Assembly: GCF_022399565.1 (NCBI RefSeq)
Contig: NZ_JAJTUT010000003.1
Span: 682,001 to 746,000 of the forward strand
Direction of reading: 5' to 3'
DNA from: Flavobacterium algicola
Lineage (GTDB): Bacteria > Bacteroidota > Bacteroidia > Flavobacteriales > Flavobacteriaceae
Length of the DNA: 64,000 nucleotides
The notes under the pieces were generated by a model that was not told the DNA's origin, did no database searches, and saw only the letters and a program-made list of their open reading frames with translations. This document shows, piece after piece, positions 31,201 through 40,012 of the stretch (position 1 is its first letter; each line of letters begins with the position of its first letter). A program made the translations under genes and the position numbers.

Positions 31201-31651
31201 GATGTTTTTTAACGGCAACTTCGGTAATAAGCTTTATAATCTAACAAAATATAAAACACAATTTTTTAATCAATCGGCTTATAACAAAGATATAGCACTT
31301 TTAGATGCTTGGACTGTAGACAATCCTAATTCTAATATTCCAAGGTTATCGCTAGATGATAGTAATAATAATATTCGTCCTTCCTCATATTACGTCGAAG
31401 ATGGTTCTTATTTCAAATTAAATAATTTGCAATTAGGATATACTTTTAAACCAGAAATAATCGGAGGGATAAAATTGAGATTATACGGACAAGCAAGTAA
31501 TGTATTTACAATTACAAAATACAGTGGTATGACGCCGCAAATAGGGTTACAAAGTTACTCATCAAGTAATAGAAACCTTGATATTGGTGTGGATAGAGGT
31601 ATTTATCCACCCTCTCGAACCTTTGTATTTGGATGTAATTTAAACTTTTAA
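28262..31651 (+). CDS. SusC-like TonB-dependent transducer/receptor with STN domain
   Basis: 1129 residues. Order: signal peptide, secretin/TonB short N-terminal (STN) domain at about residues 35-115 (VITLDLKETSIKQIFSEIEK), carboxypeptidase-D-like domain at about 125-200, then the SusC signature (EEILVTGYGSEKRR), plug and beta-barrel ending in an aromatic residue (FGCNLNF). The STN domain is what contacts FecR, so this receptor is both importer and signal input for the FecI/FecR pair upstream. With SusD it forms the outer-membrane glycan uptake complex. Confidence 0.95.
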   Translation: MRNKTLLLALFFIQVGIIPLYSNATNKNELVERKLNSKVITLDLKETSIKQIFSEIEKQIKSKFIYRSDQSFLQSKISISIINQDLDKVLHILGTKANLDFKITNSGILVKELQTPIKKQPRKNKRISGTVTDEKKIPIPGASVNVLSTSLQSITDTDGKFMLDIPSDSKLLAISYMGFETKEVTIENGTIFNIVLKETTSQLEEILVTGYGSEKRRNITGSVASVKMKEISSQPKSNVVEMLEGRLAGVQIMSDNSPGGGTSVRIRGFSTINNNDPLVIVDGVPASNGLNGINPSDIESLQVLKDAASSSIYGSRAANGVVLITTKKGSKKESLQMQFDGYSGVQVAFNLPEMLNAQQYGDLLWQATKNDGKVPSNAIYGNDPNNAVIPEYLNATNTIKSGNVNWLKEILHPAVIHSYNLSLSKGDDKAQQFFSLGYFNQDGIIRHTNFDRFSARFNSSYKIKDVFTIGQNLSTSYTTQVAAATNSSLGSIVYDALQFPSIVPVYDIDGNFAGNPINDISNPLGKLTRAKDNQQKRIQALGNVFATLELGNFTFHTSLGLDYQSYNYRGFSPIYNEILSQSVKNDLTTSNSFNYQLTGSNTINYKKQSNNHNIDALVGQEAIKYYYEDFSASRQSFLYEDLNFRYLSYGTENQLNSGTANQWALNSYFGRLNYNYSQKYLFTATVRRDGTSKLANNKWGTFPSFSGGWRIDKEDFFSSNSKFSSFLLRASWGQTGNQQLPSYSTVDSYSNNSNYSNYAISGLQSEVAVGLTQTRVANANLAWETTTQKTLGVDMGFFKDKLMVTAEVYDKVTNDILVYNVVPITYGGTNDGQWINDGQMSNRGYELNINYKNAVKDFSYDLALNLTGNQNKLTALSVPYLGIPTSSLHTVNFDQEISRSAVGQPIGSFYGFVADGLFRTEQEVADYGLQPNAQPGDLKFKDVNGDGELNTLDRTFIGSPHPKLMLGFNVNLKYKQLDLGMFFNGNFGNKLYNLTKYKTQFFNQSAYNKDIALLDAWTVDNPNSNIPRLSLDDSNNNIRPSSYYVEDGSYFKLNNLQLGYTFKPEIIGGIKLRLYGQASNVFTITKYSGMTPQIGLQSYSSSNRNLDIGVDRGIYPPSRTFVFGCNLNF

Positions 31652-31661
31652 TTTTTTTAAA

Positions 31662-33329
31662 ATGATACTAATAAAAAACATAATCAAATCATTATTTCTA
31701 ATTGTTCTTTCTATACAGTTAAGTTCTTGTTCTAATGAGTTTTTAGAGGAGGAAACTTTTGGTGAAGTAAGTCCTTCAGAAATGACTAAACCCGAAAACG
31801 TTGAACGAGCTATTATTTCCGCTTACAGTGTTTTAAACGGACAAATTGATGGTGCCTCAAATGCGTATAATTCACCAGATTCCAATTGGAGTTTTGGTGA
31901 TGTAACCTCAGACGACTGCTATAAGGGTGGGGGAGGAACGGGAGATCAAAATAATATTCATCAAATGGAGATTTTTAATACTAACTCAACTACTATTGAT
32001 ATTGTTCGAAAGTGGATGGCGCTATACGAAGGAGTTAAGCGTAGTAATGAAGCTATGCGTTTACTGAATGCCTCAACAGATTTTGATGCTGCTTTAAAGT
32101 TGCAACGTACTGCAGAGTTACGATTTTTGCGAGGACATTATTATTTTGAATTGAAAAAAATATACAAACAAATTCCTTACATAGATGAAACAGCAGTTAC
32201 AGTTTCAGATTATGCCAAAGCAAATACCATTTTTACGTCAGATGAATTATGGACCAAAATTGAAGATGATTTTAAACTAGCCTATGCAGATTTACCGCTA
32301 ACTCAGACTGAAAAAGGTAGACCGACAAAGATAGCTGCTCAATCTTATCTGGTAAAGTGTTACGTTTTCGAAAAAAAATGGCAATTAGCTTATGATGCTA
32401 CTACAGAAGTAGTAACAAGTGAATATGGATTGTTAGATGATTTTCAAAATGTTTTCTTACCAGAAAATGATAACAGTAAAGAAATTATTTTTGCAGTGCA
32501 ATATTCTATAAATGATGGTCAAGCAAGTAATTATAACGGAAGTATTGGTGATCGACTGACTGCCCCAGGCGGACCCTTTTATTCTCAATATGGTTTTCAT
32601 AGGCCTTCTCAAAATCTGGTCAATGCTTTCAAAACAGATACTAATGGTTTACCTCTTGAAGATAATATTGATGTTAGCAGTAATGATAATGTTGATCCTA
32701 GATTAGACATAACAGTTGGGCGTCCGGGTATACCTTATAAAGATTTAGGAATTCTATATTCCGAAAGTTGGGCCAGGGATTTGGCAACTTATGGTGCTTT
32801 TTCACCTAAAAAACGAATCGTTTCTGCAAAATCGCCTTTTTACCTCACAGTTTGGCCATATGTAAATGCTTTAAATTATTACATCATTCGCTATGCCGAG
32901 GTAATTTTATGGAGGGCTGAAGCAGCAGTTGAATTGAGCAAATTAGAAGAAGCTAAGGGGTTGGTCAATCAAGTAAGACAACGTGCTGCTAATTCTGCAT
33001 ACGTAAAAACTTTAGATGGGTCTGCTGATGCTTCCAACTACAGAATTCAAACTTATAATTCACCGTGGACCAATCAAGAAGCAGCTAGAACTGCAGTACA
33101 TTTAGAAACAAGATTAGAATTAGCTATGGAAGGCCACCGCTTTTTCAATTTGGTACGTTGGGGAGAAGCAGATGTCGTTATAAATAACTTTTTTGCTATT
33201 GAAAAAGCAAAAAGAAGTCACCTAACAAATGCTGTTTTTATAAAAAATAAAAATGAATACTACCCAATCCCTCAAAGTTATATTGACGGATTTACTCCGG
33301 GAACAATCTCTCAAAATAGTGGATATTAA
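31662..33329 (+). CDS. SusD/RagB-family outer-membrane glycan-binding lipoprotein
   Basis: 555 residues. Lipoprotein signal peptide with acylation site in LSSCSNEF (cysteine about residue 23). The N-terminal SusD-like segment (LEEETFGEVSPSEM, VERAIISAYSVLNG) and the TPR-like core with RFLRGHYYFELKKIYKQIP are typical, as is the C-terminal RagB region (YIIRYAEVILWRAEAA, ELAMEGHRFFNLVRWG). It starts ten bases after susC. It acts as the lid of the SusC channel and binds the substrate glycan. A hairpin terminator follows directly. Confidence 0.95.
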   Translation: MILIKNIIKSLFLIVLSIQLSSCSNEFLEEETFGEVSPSEMTKPENVERAIISAYSVLNGQIDGASNAYNSPDSNWSFGDVTSDDCYKGGGGTGDQNNIHQMEIFNTNSTTIDIVRKWMALYEGVKRSNEAMRLLNASTDFDAALKLQRTAELRFLRGHYYFELKKIYKQIPYIDETAVTVSDYAKANTIFTSDELWTKIEDDFKLAYADLPLTQTEKGRPTKIAAQSYLVKCYVFEKKWQLAYDATTEVVTSEYGLLDDFQNVFLPENDNSKEIIFAVQYSINDGQASNYNGSIGDRLTAPGGPFYSQYGFHRPSQNLVNAFKTDTNGLPLEDNIDVSSNDNVDPRLDITVGRPGIPYKDLGILYSESWARDLATYGAFSPKKRIVSAKSPFYLTVWPYVNALNYYIIRYAEVILWRAEAAVELSKLEEAKGLVNQVRQRAANSAYVKTLDGSADASNYRIQTYNSPWTNQEAARTAVHLETRLELAMEGHRFFNLVRWGEADVVINNFFAIEKAKRSHLTNAVFIKNKNEYYPIPQSYIDGFTPGTISQNSGY

Positions 33330-33340
33330 ATTTTAAACTT

Positions 33341-33366
33341 AAAAGGGCAATGTCAATTGCCCTTTT
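33341..33366 (+). terminator. Hairpin terminator between susD and the ydcF-like gene
   Basis: Perfect 11-base stem (AAAAGGGCAAT at 33341-33351, ATTGCCCTTTT at 33356-33366) with a four-base loop. It starts 11 bases after the susD stop and lies 17 bases before the next start codon, so it may lower transcription of the downstream enzyme genes relative to susCD. Confidence 0.82.
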
Positions 33367-33383
33367 CCTATTTCAAATAATAA

Positions 33384-34646
33384 ATGAAAAATATTATTCC
33401 AATACTAATATTCTTTATGACTTTGATCTTAAATGCTCAAGTCAAGAAACAGTTTGATGTTAATTATAAACTAGCTTCTTCGAAATCAATTGTTCAAGAT
33501 AAAAATTTTTATCTGCTCACTGCTATTCAAAATAATGTTGAAGTAAAATCTTTATTAGAAAATGATTCTGAATTAAAAGGTTTTTATGACCGACAACATG
33601 AAAATATTGAACAAAATTTAAGGAGGAATAGCAATTCAGTAGAAAACTTAGTTACCTCTTATCAATTTGAAAAGGAAGATCTAACTTCTATTGCTAAGAG
33701 ATTAGAGTTTTTGCTGCAAAAACATCAGTTTTTCAGAGATTTTGTAAACCATGATCTGCGAGTATCAGGCAAATATGAAAATTTCAATAAATATTCTGAT
33801 GCAATATTTTTAAATAAAGCTTGGGATATTTGTGCCTCAAGTCTTAATAGAATTGTTAATATTTATGGTAATGGTGAAAAACCACAATATGCAGCAATAG
33901 ATTCTGTATCCTACGATGTTCAATCCGATTACTACAAAGGAGCCGTTTTTATGTGGAGTGATTTTTTACTACATAAAAAAAGTAGAGAAAGTCATTTGTT
34001 TTTCGAAACAACATTAGATTTTAGTATGTCATTATTATACTTCAATCATAGAGATGAAGCAGCTCGTTATGAACCATTGGCTGAAAATGAGAATAAAAAG
34101 GCTATTACTTCTTTAAAAAATATTGACTTTAACCAATTTGACTATAGTGCGATTTTAGTTTTAGGTAATGGTCCCGAAAATTATAACGACCGGTTATCTG
34201 CTATTGGGAAACTGAATTTACAACTGGGAGTCTTAGAATATAAAACCCACAAAGCCCCTTTTATTATAGTTTCTGGTGGATATGCACATCCTTTTAGAGC
34301 TCCATTTTGTGAGGCGATTGAAATGAAAAAAGAATTGATGAATGTGTATCACATTCCGGAGGAAAATATTTTAATAGAACCTCATGCTAGGCATACTACT
34401 ACCAATTTGAGAAATGCTAGTCGTTTATTAATTTTGAATCAAATTCCAATTACCAAACCAATTTTGGTAGTGACGAACAGTATACATAGTAGTTATTTAG
34501 GAAATGATTCGTTTGCAGCAAGATGCATGTCTGAGCTAGGGTATTTGCCAGCAGAAAAATTAAAAAGAATTTCCAATACAGCAGTTGAATTTTTGCCTAA
34601 TATTTCCTCATTACATCAAAATCCTATTGATCCATTAGACCCTTAA
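33384..34646 (+). CDS. YdcF/SanA/ElyC-like (DUF218) exported protein
   Basis: 420 residues with an N-terminal signal peptide (IIPILIFFMTLILNAQ). The C-terminal half is the DUF218 domain: AILVLGNGPENYNDRLSAIG, then FIIVSGGYAHPFRAPFCEA, then EENILIEPHARHTTTNLRNA. The N-terminal half (about residues 25-235) has no family I recognise. The domain is often linked to envelope or glycan metabolism but its reaction is not established. It ends three bases before the GH92 gene, so a shared role on the same glycan is likely. Confidence 0.82.
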   Translation: MKNIIPILIFFMTLILNAQVKKQFDVNYKLASSKSIVQDKNFYLLTAIQNNVEVKSLLENDSELKGFYDRQHENIEQNLRRNSNSVENLVTSYQFEKEDLTSIAKRLEFLLQKHQFFRDFVNHDLRVSGKYENFNKYSDAIFLNKAWDICASSLNRIVNIYGNGEKPQYAAIDSVSYDVQSDYYKGAVFMWSDFLLHKKSRESHLFFETTLDFSMSLLYFNHRDEAARYEPLAENENKKAITSLKNIDFNQFDYSAILVLGNGPENYNDRLSAIGKLNLQLGVLEYKTHKAPFIIVSGGYAHPFRAPFCEAIEMKKELMNVYHIPEENILIEPHARHTTTNLRNASRLLILNQIPITKPILVVTNSIHSSYLGNDSFAARCMSELGYLPAEKLKRISNTAVEFLPNISSLHQNPIDPLDP

Positions 34647-34649
34647 CCT

Positions 34650-36728
34650 ATGAAAAAAGTAATTTTTTATGTGATTTTTATAATTACGATTGGAAATCAG
34701 ACTGCTATCGCACAAAAGGAGAATAATAGTGCTACAGAATCTTATGATGATAAGGTAAATGTTTTTCTAGGAACCTCGGGGGATCATGGGCAAATGTCTC
34801 CATCTGCTTCTTCACCTTTTAATATGATGAGTATAGGACCGCAGACTTACCCTCACATACATGCTGGATATGAATATTTAGCAAAAGAGTTTCTGGGCTT
34901 TACGCACACTAGAATTGAGGGCGTAGGTTGCGTAGGAACAGGGGGGAATATTTTGGTCAAACCAATACTTAATGCTACTATCGGAACATTCCTGCTGAAG
35001 GAAACAGAAAAGGCGTCACCAGGGCAGTATAGTGTGACTTTTAAAAATGGCATAAAAGCTTCCTTGCAAGTAAAACATAATTTTGGCATACATCAATATT
35101 CATTTCCTACTGCAGCAGCTGGATTATATATTGATTTATCTTATGCTTTTGATAATCGATTTGTAGAGGAGCAGCATCAAATAGTTGGTAACATGATTTC
35201 TGGATGGGTAGATACAAAAACGACTTGTAGTAAAGGGGTTTACCGTATCTACTTTGCTATGGAAATAACAAATGTGCTTGCTATTAAAGAATTTTCGAAT
35301 CATAAAGTAATGATAACAGGAGCTAAAAAAGCTAGTGATATGATCGTGAAAATAGGATTCTCATCTGTAAATGAAGAATATGCAAAAGCCAGAATAGAGC
35401 CTGTAACATCTGAAATTTTAGCGATGGAGGCTAGTTCGCAATGGAATAAATTGTTAGGAAGAATAAAAGTGGGAGGAGAAAAAGAACGTGAAGATTTATT
35501 TTATTCCCTACTATACCGAGGTTTACAAGCGCCTTTTTTAATTTCGGAACCAGACGGTAATTACGCTGCGATTGATGGAACCATACAAAAGTCAAAAGAC
35601 TCTATCTATAATGGTTGGGCAATTTGGGATAATTATAGAGAACAATTGCCAATGTTATCATTAATTTATCCAGAGAAATATAGTTATATCTTAAAATCGA
35701 TTGCCAATTTATATGTATACGGTAAAAAAAACTGGGCTACTGATCATGAGCCTTCACCAACGGTTAGAACAGAACATGCCATTGTCGTTTTATTGGATGG
35801 TTATAAAAAGGGTTATCCAGTAGATTTTAATGCTATAAAAGATTCTTTGATTGCAGAAGTCGACCGATTGGAATATAATACGCCCGATAAAGCATTAGAA
35901 TCCTCCTATGATGCATGGGCTTTGTCTGAAATTTTAAAGAGTACCAATGATCAATTATTACATGAAAAGTATCTTAATAAAGCATTAGAGTATAGAAAGT
36001 ACTGGAAAAAAGATTTTGCCGATTTGTCACAAAAAGATCTTGACATTATGCCCGCCAGAGGAATGTATCAAGGAACTGTTTGGCAATACCGCTGGTTCGT
36101 ACCTTTTGATTTAAAAGGATTGATAGGATTGACAGGAGGTGATACAAGTTTTGTTTCACAACTGGATCAGTTTTTTGAAGGCGATTATTATAATCATGCC
36201 AATCAACCTGATTTACAAGTACCCGGAATGTACAATGCAAGTTCACAGCCATGGAAATCTCAAAAACTTTATCGTAATCTATTGTTAGATCCTGTTATTC
36301 AAAGTTACTTTAATGATAATAGTAAAGGTGTAGATAGTTATATCGGAAAAATCTATAAAAATGAACCCCAAGCTTATATTCGTACTATGGATGATGATGC
36401 TGGAACGATGTCATCCTGGTTCGTCATGCGCAGTATTGGATTGTCTCCAGCAAATATTGGTGATCCCATTTATTATTTGACAGCACCAATATTTGAAACC
36501 GTACAATTAAATTGGACCAATGGAAAATCATTTTTAATTGAAGTGGAGAACTACAATAAAGATAACTTCTATATTGAGTCAGTGAAGTTGAATGGAAAAT
36601 CATTAGAAAGAAACTGGTTGACACAACAAGAAATTCAAGAAGGAGGGAAGCTTTTAATCAAAACTTCAACCGAACCTAATAAAAAATGGGGAATAAAAAA
36701 TCAATGGATTTCGACTCTCAGAGAGTAA
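34650..36728 (+). CDS. GH92-family alpha-mannosidase-like glycoside hydrolase
   Basis: 692 residues with a signal peptide ending near TAIAQ. The N-terminal beta-sandwich starts with VNVFLGTSGDHGQMSPSASS and GFTHTRIEGVGCVGTGG, and the catalytic (alpha/alpha)6 domain contains WATDHEPSPTVRTEHA and, at about residues 581-590, DDDAGTMSSW, the counterpart of the conserved GH92 acidic motif. GH92 enzymes are calcium-dependent exo-alpha-mannosidases acting on N-glycans and related mannans. The sequence is somewhat divergent (a VGTGG loop in place of the usual one), so a different specificity is possible. Confidence 0.88.
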   Translation: MKKVIFYVIFIITIGNQTAIAQKENNSATESYDDKVNVFLGTSGDHGQMSPSASSPFNMMSIGPQTYPHIHAGYEYLAKEFLGFTHTRIEGVGCVGTGGNILVKPILNATIGTFLLKETEKASPGQYSVTFKNGIKASLQVKHNFGIHQYSFPTAAAGLYIDLSYAFDNRFVEEQHQIVGNMISGWVDTKTTCSKGVYRIYFAMEITNVLAIKEFSNHKVMITGAKKASDMIVKIGFSSVNEEYAKARIEPVTSEILAMEASSQWNKLLGRIKVGGEKEREDLFYSLLYRGLQAPFLISEPDGNYAAIDGTIQKSKDSIYNGWAIWDNYREQLPMLSLIYPEKYSYILKSIANLYVYGKKNWATDHEPSPTVRTEHAIVVLLDGYKKGYPVDFNAIKDSLIAEVDRLEYNTPDKALESSYDAWALSEILKSTNDQLLHEKYLNKALEYRKYWKKDFADLSQKDLDIMPARGMYQGTVWQYRWFVPFDLKGLIGLTGGDTSFVSQLDQFFEGDYYNHANQPDLQVPGMYNASSQPWKSQKLYRNLLLDPVIQSYFNDNSKGVDSYIGKIYKNEPQAYIRTMDDDAGTMSSWFVMRSIGLSPANIGDPIYYLTAPIFETVQLNWTNGKSFLIEVENYNKDNFYIESVKLNGKSLERNWLTQQEIQEGGKLLIKTSTEPNKKWGIKNQWISTLRE

Positions 36729-36774
36729 AAGAAAATAATTTATTGTATAAAATAGTATTTAAATTAATTGGATA

Positions 36775-36817
36775 AAAACTGTTTAAGAAGCACTTGTTTC
36801 ATTAAGCAGTTTTTTTA
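36775..36817 (+). terminator. Rho-independent terminator after the GH92 gene
   Basis: Arms AAAACTGTTTAA (36775-36786) and TTAAGCAGTTTT (36802-36813) pair over 12 bases with one G-U pair, followed by a run of T. It separates the susCD/GH92 transcript from the second receptor gene. Confidence 0.78.
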
Positions 36818-37196
36818 TATACAGATTTTTTGAATAGTTTCTATAACCAAAAATAAAGACCGAAATCTGTTCACAAATTTAGAGACGGAAGAATAAAAAT
36901 TTCATTTTCTTTTGCGATACAAGTAAAAGTGAACTATGAAATAGTATTTCCAAGTGGCTATTAAAAACATATGAATGAGATCTAAGAATATTATAAAAAA
37001 GAATAGTAAGTGGTTCATAGTTAGAGGAGTATTTTTTAGACATTGCTAGGTTCAATCTTATAAAGTATGTTTCATCACGTGGGCCTTATCATATGGTTTC
37101 TCTTATTCAACTTATTTAATATTGTAGCTACAAATAAATTAATTTGTAGATCAATTTATTTAAACATTCAGTCATATTAGCTTAACATTCTGCTTA

Positions 37197-37204
37197 TACA
37201 TTTG
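37197..37204 (+). promoter_or_regulatory. Candidate -7 box (TAnnTTTG) before the TonB receptor gene
   Basis: TACATTTG matches the Bacteroidota -7 consensus and lies 17 bases upstream of the start codon. I see no good -33 TTTG at the right distance, and the implied leader would be very short, so this is tentative. Confidence 0.35.
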
Positions 37205-37220
37205 CGCAAAAATTACATAT

Positions 37221-39986
37221 ATGAAAAAATTTATACTTCTTATTACACTCTCATTTATTATGACAGTGTCTGCGCAAACAGCAGCTATTAAAGGTAATGT
37301 TTATGATGCGGCGACAGGAGAGCCATTGGTTGGAGCTTTGGTTTCGTTATCGAATAGTAATCAAACCGCCCTTACTGGGTTGGATGGTTCTTTTAAACTA
37401 AATGAATTATCCTCTGGAAATTATTCTTTAAAAATTAGTTATGATACTTTTCTAAGCATTTCAAAAGAAGTTACAACTGATAAAAATTCTCAAGATTTAA
37501 AATTTTACTTGCAGTCTGAAAATAAATTATTAAATGAAGTAGTTGTAAACGGTAAAGGAAAATCCAGTGATGAATATACTGCTCGAAAATTAGAAAGGGA
37601 AAATATGCAAGTGGTCAATGTCGTTTCTGGCAAGGCAATAGAAATATCTCCAGATCTTACGGTAGCAAATGTGATTCAGCGCGTTTCGGGTGTGTCTATA
37701 GAAAGAAATAGCAATGGAGATGGCCAATACGCCATTATTAGAGGAATGGACAAACGATACAATTACACGCTTATAAATGGTGTTAAAATTCCTAGTCCTG
37801 ATAATAAATATCGTTACGTTCCTTTGGATATTTTTCCTTCTGATTTACTAGACCGATTAGAAGTGTATAAAACATTAACTCCAAATATGGAGGGTGACGC
37901 TATAGGAGGTGTCGTAAATATGGTAATGAAAGATGCGCCAGCTTCTAAGCCACTATTCAGTGTTAATTTTTCTCAGGGTTATAACCAGATTTTTTTCGAC
38001 AGGAAATTTATGGGTTATGGTTACAGTGATATTAACAAAAAATCTCCTTATGAGTTAAATGGTAAAAGCTATCAAGCTACTTCTCAAGATTTCCCAAAAG
38101 GAACATTAGCATATACTTATAAGAATCCAGCGCCCAATTTAATAGCAAACGTTTCATTGGGAAAACGATTTTTTGACAACAAATTTGGTGCGCTGCTTGC
38201 GGGAAGTTTTCAAAATTCTTATAGAGGAAGCAACTCTACACTTTACAACACCCAGCTCGTTGGTACAGATGAATACGCTAGTATTGTTAACAAAAGTTAC
38301 CGCGAATATTCAGAGCAGCAAAAAAGATATGGTGTACAGGGAAAAGTCGATTACCAATTCAATCCCTCTAACAAAATCAGTTTGTACAGTGTATTCTTAA
38401 ATCTTGATAATATTCAGACGAGAAATACTCTTACTACCGATTATAGTTCTGAATATCACCCAGAAACTGGCGATGCAAAACTGGTTTACGCCACACGTAC
38501 ACGTTTTACAAAGCAGCAAATTTATAACAACACTTTACAGGGAAATAATGCTTTACTGAATGATAAATTTAAAATTCATTGGTCGACAGCATATTCTTTT
38601 GCCAGCAATGAAGTGCCAGACAATACCAATATTAATGTGAATGGTGAGATGAACAATTATGTAAGCACCCGTACAAAACTAGCAATTAACCCAATTACTC
38701 ATCGTTGGGAACGTAATACCGATGAGGATTTAGCGGGCTATTTGGATCTAACATATACCTTACCTTTATTAGGCAGTAAAATTGATATTTCGGCAGGAGG
38801 TTTGTACAGAGATAAGCAACGAAGCAGCTTTTACAATAATTATACATTGGCACCAACAAATCCGAATGCAGTTTATGGCGTCGATTTTACCGATTACTCT
38901 CAACTAGACTTAGTCGTAAGTAACCCAACAGGGGCAGTAAGTAATTCTTTGACTTACGACGCAACTGAAAAAACAGCTGCGGGTTATGGAATGTTTAATT
39001 TTAAAACAGAAAAATGGCAAGTTATAGGAGGTGTTCGCATAGAAAACACAAACCAAGGATATAATCTCCTTTTTCCAGCTGGTGAACTTCGTCCAACAGG
39101 AAACCAAATTTATACTTACACCTTACCTAGCTTAACTTTTAAATATTTTCTAAATAATAAACAGCAATTGCATGCTTCGTATTTCCGCTCGATAAATCGA
39201 CCAGGTTTTTACGAAATTGTTCCAAGTAAAGTGGTTAATGAAGAATATCAAGAAAGAGGTAATCCAGATTTAAAACCTGCAGTTGCTGATAATTTCGACT
39301 TTAGATATGAGTTTTTTCCAAAAGCGGGTTCTCAACTATTTTTAGGTACTTTTTATAAAAACATAAAAGACCCTATTGAATATACTTTTCTGGCCGATGC
39401 CACTCGTGGACAAGATACCTACTATAGCCCCGGCAATTTTGGTACAGCAAAAAACTTTGGAATAGAACTGGATTACATCACTTTTTTTAACAAGATTGGT
39501 TTTAAAGTGAACTATACTTATACTGACTCTAAGATTACCACACCTAAGGACAAGAAAATTTTAGATACGGACGGAAATCTGCAAAAAATATCAGTAATGC
39601 AAACTAGAGCACTGTATGGTCAAAGTGCTCATATAGGAAATCTCTCTGTGTTGTTTAAAGATAGTAAAAAAGGCTGGGATGCTCAACTCTCTGGAGCTTA
39701 TACCGGTCCTCGCATCAATACGGTTTCCCAATTTGTAAATAATGATTTATGGCAAAAAGGATTTATACAAATGGATGCTTCGATTGAAAAACAATTTAAA
39801 ACGCACTTTAGCATTTATGTAAAAGCAAACAATCTCTTGAATACTCCAAACAGATTATTTATAAAAGGCACAAATGTAGCAAATTCTAATATTGCCGAGA
39901 ATAATTTAGAAAACAACGGAAGAACATTGATAAGAGACGATTATTATGGTCAAAGTTATCTTATAGGTTTACGTTACAAATATTAG
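37221..39986 (+). CDS. TonB-dependent outer-membrane receptor (carboxypeptidase-like domain, no STN)
   Basis: 921 residues. Signal peptide (ILLITLSFIMTVSAQ), then a carboxypeptidase-regulatory-like domain at about residues 22-100 (AIKGNVYDAATGEPLVGALV), a plug with ANVIQRVSGVSIERNSNGDG and MDKRYNYTLINGV, and a barrel ending in GLRYKY. It resembles flavobacterial TonB receptors that are not of the SusC type. There is no partner SusD. Instead the following gene encodes a beta-helix lipoprotein starting 26 bases downstream. The substrate is unknown. Confidence 0.92.
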   Translation: MKKFILLITLSFIMTVSAQTAAIKGNVYDAATGEPLVGALVSLSNSNQTALTGLDGSFKLNELSSGNYSLKISYDTFLSISKEVTTDKNSQDLKFYLQSENKLLNEVVVNGKGKSSDEYTARKLERENMQVVNVVSGKAIEISPDLTVANVIQRVSGVSIERNSNGDGQYAIIRGMDKRYNYTLINGVKIPSPDNKYRYVPLDIFPSDLLDRLEVYKTLTPNMEGDAIGGVVNMVMKDAPASKPLFSVNFSQGYNQIFFDRKFMGYGYSDINKKSPYELNGKSYQATSQDFPKGTLAYTYKNPAPNLIANVSLGKRFFDNKFGALLAGSFQNSYRGSNSTLYNTQLVGTDEYASIVNKSYREYSEQQKRYGVQGKVDYQFNPSNKISLYSVFLNLDNIQTRNTLTTDYSSEYHPETGDAKLVYATRTRFTKQQIYNNTLQGNNALLNDKFKIHWSTAYSFASNEVPDNTNINVNGEMNNYVSTRTKLAINPITHRWERNTDEDLAGYLDLTYTLPLLGSKIDISAGGLYRDKQRSSFYNNYTLAPTNPNAVYGVDFTDYSQLDLVVSNPTGAVSNSLTYDATEKTAAGYGMFNFKTEKWQVIGGVRIENTNQGYNLLFPAGELRPTGNQIYTYTLPSLTFKYFLNNKQQLHASYFRSINRPGFYEIVPSKVVNEEYQERGNPDLKPAVADNFDFRYEFFPKAGSQLFLGTFYKNIKDPIEYTFLADATRGQDTYYSPGNFGTAKNFGIELDYITFFNKIGFKVNYTYTDSKITTPKDKKILDTDGNLQKISVMQTRALYGQSAHIGNLSVLFKDSKKGWDAQLSGAYTGPRINTVSQFVNNDLWQKGFIQMDASIEKQFKTHFSIYVKANNLLNTPNRLFIKGTNVANSNIAENNLENNGRTLIRDDYYGQSYLIGLRYKY

Positions 39987-40012
39987 TTTATAAATATAAA
40001 AAAATTATACAG

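Larger units (their letters stand above)
36729..37220 (+). other. Intergenic region with terminator and promoter candidate
   Basis: About 490 AT-rich bases between the GH92 gene and the second TonB receptor gene. It holds a terminator at its left end and a TAnnTTTG-type box at its right end. No further gene or clear repeat is visible. Confidence 0.45.
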
